A program made the translations under genes and the position numbers. The notes under the pieces were generated by a model, which saw only the letters and a program-made list of their open reading frames with translations, ran no database searches and was not told the origin of the DNA. From Bacillota bacterium (GTDB lineage Bacteria > Bacillota > Clostridia > Acetivibrionales > DSM-1351): a DNA stretch of 64,000 bases. The stretch covers positions 408,100 to 472,099 of the forward strand of contig JAEXOY010000015.1 of the NCBI GenBank assembly GCA_023439045.1, written 5' to 3'. How positions within the stretch are numbered: position 1 is the stretch's first letter; each line of letters opens with the position of its first letter. Below, one piece after another: positions 60,954 through 64,000 of this stretch.

Positions 60954-61409
60954 ATGTATAGTGAAAAAGTTATGGATCATTTTTCAAATCCAAGAAATGT
61001 TGGAGAGATAGAGAATGCAGATGGCGTTGGACAGGTTGGAAATGCCAAGTGCGGAGATATAATGAAGATGTATTTGAAGATCGAAGATAATATTATCGTA
61101 GATGCAAAATTCAAGACCTTTGGCTGTGGAGCTGCTGTTGCTACTAGCAGTATGGCTACAGAGTTAGTAAAGGGTAAGACAGTGGAGGAAGCAATGCAAT
61201 TAACAAATAAGGCAGTTGCAGAAGCTCTTGATGGACTACCACCAGCAAAGATGCATTGTTCAAATCTAGCAGAAGAGGCAATTGCGGCAGCGCTTAATGA
61301 CTATAGAATGAAAAACGGACTAATTGATCCGAGTGAAGCTTCTGTTTGCAGTGGTTGTTGTAGCTCTTGTGGACATTCACATGGGCATGAAGAGGAAGAG
61401 GAAGAATAA
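60954..61409 (+). CDS. iscU: Fe-S scaffold protein IscU/NifU N-domain with metal-binding tail
   Basis: A 151-residue scaffold with the three ligand cysteines C33 (AKCGDIMKMY, with D35), C58 (TFGCGAAVATSS) and C102 (MHCSNLAEEAI). It differs from E. coli IscU in a C-terminal extension (131-151) rich in Cys and His (CSGCCSSCGHSHGH) ending in six Glu. That tail could hold extra metal. The Glu codons also form the ribosome site for mnmA, two bases after the stop. Confidence 0.93.
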   Translation: MYSEKVMDHFSNPRNVGEIENADGVGQVGNAKCGDIMKMYLKIEDNIIVDAKFKTFGCGAAVATSSMATELVKGKTVEEAMQLTNKAVAEALDGLPPAKMHCSNLAEEAIAAALNDYRMKNGLIDPSEASVCSGCCSSCGHSHGHEEEEEE

Positions 61410-61411
61410 TA

Positions 61412-62491
61412 ATGTCTAAGAAGAAGGTTATGCTTGGAATGAGCGGCGGCGTTGATAGTTCAGCGGCTGCCGCTATTTTGTTAGAGCAGGGATACGATGT
61501 AATAGGAGTTACCTTGCAGATTTGGCAGGATACAGATGAAGAAACCAAAAAGTCAGAAGGGGGATGCTGTTCACTTTCGGCTGTCGACGACGCAAGGAGA
61601 GTTGCCAACAAGCTAGGTATTCCATATTACGTTTTAAATTTTAAGGACATCTTTAAAACTACTGTAATTGACTATTTTAAAGAGGAGTACTTCAAGGGAA
61701 GAACACCAAATCCTTGTATTGCATGCAATAGACATGTTAAGTGGCAGGCAATGCTAGACAAAGCTGTAGCCATGGGAATAGATTACATTGCTACTGGACA
61801 TTATGCAAAAGTCGAATATGACTCTACTACAGGAAGGTTTATTCTCAAAAAATCTGTTACTGCAAAGAAAGACCAGACTTATGCACTGTATAATTTGACA
61901 CAGGACCAATTAAGTAGAACTCTCATGCCATGTGGAGATTATACAAAGGAGCAGATACGAGAATTTGCAAAAGAGACTGGGCTACCTGTGCACTCAAAAC
62001 CTGACAGCCAGGAAATTTGCTTTATTCCAGACAATGATTATGGAAGATATCTCAGCGAAAATGGAAATCACAAAATCATACCTGGTGACTTTATTGATAC
62101 TAAGGGCAATGTACTAGGAAAACATAAAGGAATAGTACATTATACTGTAGGACAGAGAAAAGGGCTGGGAATTGCATTCGGTAAACCTATGTTTGTGGTT
62201 GGACTGGATGTAAAAAATAATAGAGTTATATTAGGCGACGACACCGAGGTATATTCAAATAAGCTTTTTGCAACAGATTTGAATTTTATTTCAATTGAAA
62301 AGCCAATTGACGGTATGCTTGTGAATGCAAAGATTCGTTATTCAGCAAAAGAAGCTCCTGCAACTATAAATATTATTGATGAAAACAGGGTAGCTGTCAC
62401 TTTTGATGATGCCCAAAGAGCCATTACTCCCGGCCAATCGGTTGTATTTTATGATGGGGATGTTGTTGTAGGTGGAGGAACCATAGAGTAG
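61412..62491 (+). CDS. mnmA: tRNA 2-thiouridylase MnmA
   Basis: A 359-residue enzyme that thiolates U34 of tRNA-Lys, -Glu and -Gln. PP-loop GMSGGVDSS, catalytic C102 (TPNPCIACNRHVKW) and C203 (SQEICFIPD), then a C-terminal beta-barrel. It receives sulfur from IscS encoded upstream. Its start two bases after iscU means the operon links cluster assembly and tRNA modification. Confidence 0.96.
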   Translation: MSKKKVMLGMSGGVDSSAAAAILLEQGYDVIGVTLQIWQDTDEETKKSEGGCCSLSAVDDARRVANKLGIPYYVLNFKDIFKTTVIDYFKEEYFKGRTPNPCIACNRHVKWQAMLDKAVAMGIDYIATGHYAKVEYDSTTGRFILKKSVTAKKDQTYALYNLTQDQLSRTLMPCGDYTKEQIREFAKETGLPVHSKPDSQEICFIPDNDYGRYLSENGNHKIIPGDFIDTKGNVLGKHKGIVHYTVGQRKGLGIAFGKPMFVVGLDVKNNRVILGDDTEVYSNKLFATDLNFISIEKPIDGMLVNAKIRYSAKEAPATINIIDENRVAVTFDDAQRAITPGQSVVFYDGDVVVGGGTIE

Positions 62492-62580
62492 GCTCGACAG
62501 TAATTACCAGTATAGTAACCACGATCAAAGGTAAACATAATGCTGATGGTTTATTCTGCAACTAGAGGGAGGAGATTAAG

Positions 62581-62769
62581 TTGCGTGAAGGATTAATACC
62601 AACAGTTCTAGGTACGGCAGTTTCTGCAACAGGGTTGGCAATGCGAGGCTATGACATGAAGAAACATGGCATGGATAAGCGTGATACAATGGTTGCGTTG
62701 GGAGCGGGTATTTTAGGATTTGGTTTAGCACACGTTGTATTAGGCTCCATTGACCTTGTGCAGAAGTAA
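62581..62769 (+). CDS. Small conserved membrane-like protein
   Basis: A 62-residue protein starting MREGLIPTVLGTAVSATGLAMRGYDMKKHGMDKR and ending in a hydrophobic helix (LGAGILGFGLAHVVLGSI). Two membrane-compatible segments. No recognised family. The TTG start is supported by GGGAGGAG just before. It may be co-transcribed with mnmA after an 89-base gap. Confidence 0.7.
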   Translation: MREGLIPTVLGTAVSATGLAMRGYDMKKHGMDKRDTMVALGAGILGFGLAHVVLGSIDLVQK

Positions 62770-62776
62770 ATCATTT

Positions 62777-62808
62777 GGGGGCGGTACCTTATTTATAAGG
62801 TCGCCCCA
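62777..62808 (+). terminator. Terminator after the isc-mnmA operon
   Basis: GGGGCG-GT-ACCTTA pairs with TAAGGT-CGCCCC around TTTA, followed by ATTATTATG rather than pure T. The stem is long and GC-rich at the base, so it is a likely transcript end. Confidence 0.75.
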
Positions 62809-62826
62809 TTATTATGCCCATTTCTA

Positions 62827-62895
62827 TTATAGTTTCTTTATATTTTTTATTATAGTTTCTTTAAATTTTTTATTATAATTTCTTTATAGTTTCCC
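62827..62895. repeat. Three 23-bp T-rich tandem repeats
   Basis: TTATAGTTTCTTTATATTTT and close variants start at 62827, 62850 and 62873, all 23 bases. They lie in the intergenic region before the last gene. Function unknown; slippage DNA is the simplest view. Confidence 0.85.
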
Positions 62896-63020
62896 TATCG
62901 CATTGGTATATTTTTCTTTTTTAGCAATTTACAATTTTAATTAACATAAATATTGCAAATTGACTAAAAATGATATAAAATAACAAATAATAACAAAAAG
63001 CACTAAATACGGAGGTAGCT

Positions 63021-64000
63021 ATGAAAAGGTTTTTATCATTTATTTTGGTAGTTGCACTAACTATGGGGGTCGTATCTTCTCTTAGTATGAATACATATGC
63101 CAAAGATAAGAATTTTATTGAGGTGACATCTTTTCAAGTTTCAGACACAAAAGATTTCAATGAGAAGCTTTTGGTGAATGCAGATAAAGTAGGGAGTGGT
63201 GAGATAACTTCTACGAAAAGTTCAGAGGTTACAGACTGCTACTTTAAATTTACCTTGCCAAAGAGCGCAATTGTATTTCTGAATTATAGTATGACTAGTG
63301 ATGCTGATAATACTTTTTTGGGTAGTCAGGTCACTGCATATGCCAACCAAGCTATGAGTGTTGTTGCAGTCCCAAGTGTTACATTACACGATACAAAAAC
63401 AATTACAAATAAGGCATATCTTCCGGCTGGTACATATTATATTAGTTTTAAAGCCAAATTATATGCAAATGGGTATACATCTCTAAATACAGTGGGCCTA
63501 GCAGTGGGCTATATCCCTGTTTCAAACTATTCAGAGGCATTTAGTTGTAGTTTCAGCAGTACAACAAAAACTACGGATGATGTTGTAATAAAGGTAAATA
63601 CTGCTGACCCTGATGCTGAAGTCTTTGCACTAGAAGGAGTACAAGCGTTATACAATGTTGATAATGATTCTAAATGGTCATCTGAAACAAAGCTTGAGGG
63701 TAAAGAGTATATAGTGAGTAAAAATGGTTCGTACACTATTAGGATTAAGGATAGTATGGGTAAATATACCCAGAAGGTAGTGAATATATCTAACATTGAT
63801 AGATCCAAACCTTCTAGCCCGGTTGCAACGAACTACAAGAGCGGTTCAAAGCAGATTGTTGGAAAAGCACAGGCTGGTATGCTTGTTACTGCTAATGTTG
63901 CCGGAAAGTCATATTCAGCAGTAGTTAGGGACAATGGCATATTCACTATAAGCACTCCTGCTCTAGTAAAGAATGCAAAGATTACTTTGCAGGCACAGAG
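63021..64000 (+). CDS. Secreted Ig-like domain protein, 5' part
   Basis: An open frame of at least 326 residues that runs off the window. A signal peptide (MKRFLSFILVVALTMGVVSS, ending NTYAKD) is followed by a beta-rich region with a jelly-roll-like pattern (about 40-170, FLPAGTYYISFKAKLYANG-like) and then Ig-like modules with IDRSKPSSPVATNYKSGS, IVGKAQAGMLVTANVAGKS. GGAGG at 63011-63015 is an ideal ribosome site. No anchor is visible yet. It is probably a surface or adhesion protein, related in type but not obviously in sequence to the giant proteins upstream. Confidence 0.8.
   Translation, partial: MKRFLSFILVVALTMGVVSSLSMNTYAKDKNFIEVTSFQVSDTKDFNEKLLVNADKVGSGEITSTKSSEVTDCYFKFTLPKSAIVFLNYSMTSDADNTFLGSQVTAYANQAMSVVAVPSVTLHDTKTITNKAYLPAGTYYISFKAKLYANGYTSLNTVGLAVGYIPVSNYSEAFSCSFSSTTKTTDDVVIKVNTADPDAEVFALEGVQALYNVDNDSKWSSETKLEGKEYIVSKNGSYTIRIKDSMGKYTQKVVNISNIDRSKPSSPVATNYKSGSKQIVGKAQAGMLVTANVAGKSYSAVVRDNGIFTISTPALVKNAKITLQAQ

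Overview
The window is AT-rich DNA from a motile, spore-forming, anaerobic clostridium. Most genes lie on the + strand. Evidence for this placement: a clostridial-type flagellar and chemotaxis super-operon with fliY, cheC, cheD, flhF, flhG and sigD; an S-layer (SLH) protein; Feo iron uptake; an IscR-IscS-IscU cluster; and a probable late-sporulation Cys/Gly/Met-rich protein. The gene set resembles cellulolytic clostridia of the Ruminiclostridium type, but that genus call is an inference from gene content.

Region 1 (1-24042) is one long co-directional array. It starts in the last codons of flgD and runs through a hook-operon protein, flgE, flbD, fliL, fliM, fliY, cheY, fliO, fliP, fliQ, fliR, flhB, flhA, flhF, flhG, a YcgR-like PilZ protein, cheB, cheA, cheW, cheC, cheD, a small membrane protein, sigD, a FapA/DUF342 protein and three poorly known accessory proteins. 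Together they build the export gate, the hook and the switch, and supply the chemotaxis signalling proteins and the late flagellar sigma factor. Hairpins before flgE, flbD and fliO suggest RNA-level control inside the array.

Region 2 (24043-40397) starts with tRNA-Leu(CAA) and a strong terminator. It then holds three genes: a 2535-residue secreted Ig-like protein, a 2209-residue protein with three SLH modules, and a secreted subtilisin-family protease. The sampled GC content here is visibly higher than in the flanks. The block ends against a roughly 40-residue C-terminal stub of an ABC-transporter ATPase, so it looks like inserted or rearranged DNA. Its promoter region has two in-phase sites resembling Spo0A boxes. 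This is the best candidate for an undescribed system in the window.

Region 3 (40398-46768) holds a DUF1413 protein, an internally duplicated DUF1538 membrane protein overlapping an internally duplicated P-II-like protein, a DUF503 protein, and a cobalamin-riboswitch-controlled ABC importer (binding protein, permease, ATPase) followed by a small four-Cys protein.

Region 4 (46769-50420) is an iron operon: a promoter covered by two Fur boxes, feoA, feoB, a small zinc-ribbon/Cys-cluster protein, a Fur-family regulator and thymidine kinase. It ends in a terminator preceded by 29-bp tandem repeats.

Region 5 (50421-64000) is mixed: a probable sporulation protein, a minus-strand hypothetical, an HtrA-like protease with a secreted partner, azlC-azlD, rarA, a larA-family racemase, iscR-iscS-iscU-mnmA (Fe-S assembly and tRNA thiolation), a small hypothetical, and the 5' part of another secreted Ig-like protein that runs off the window.
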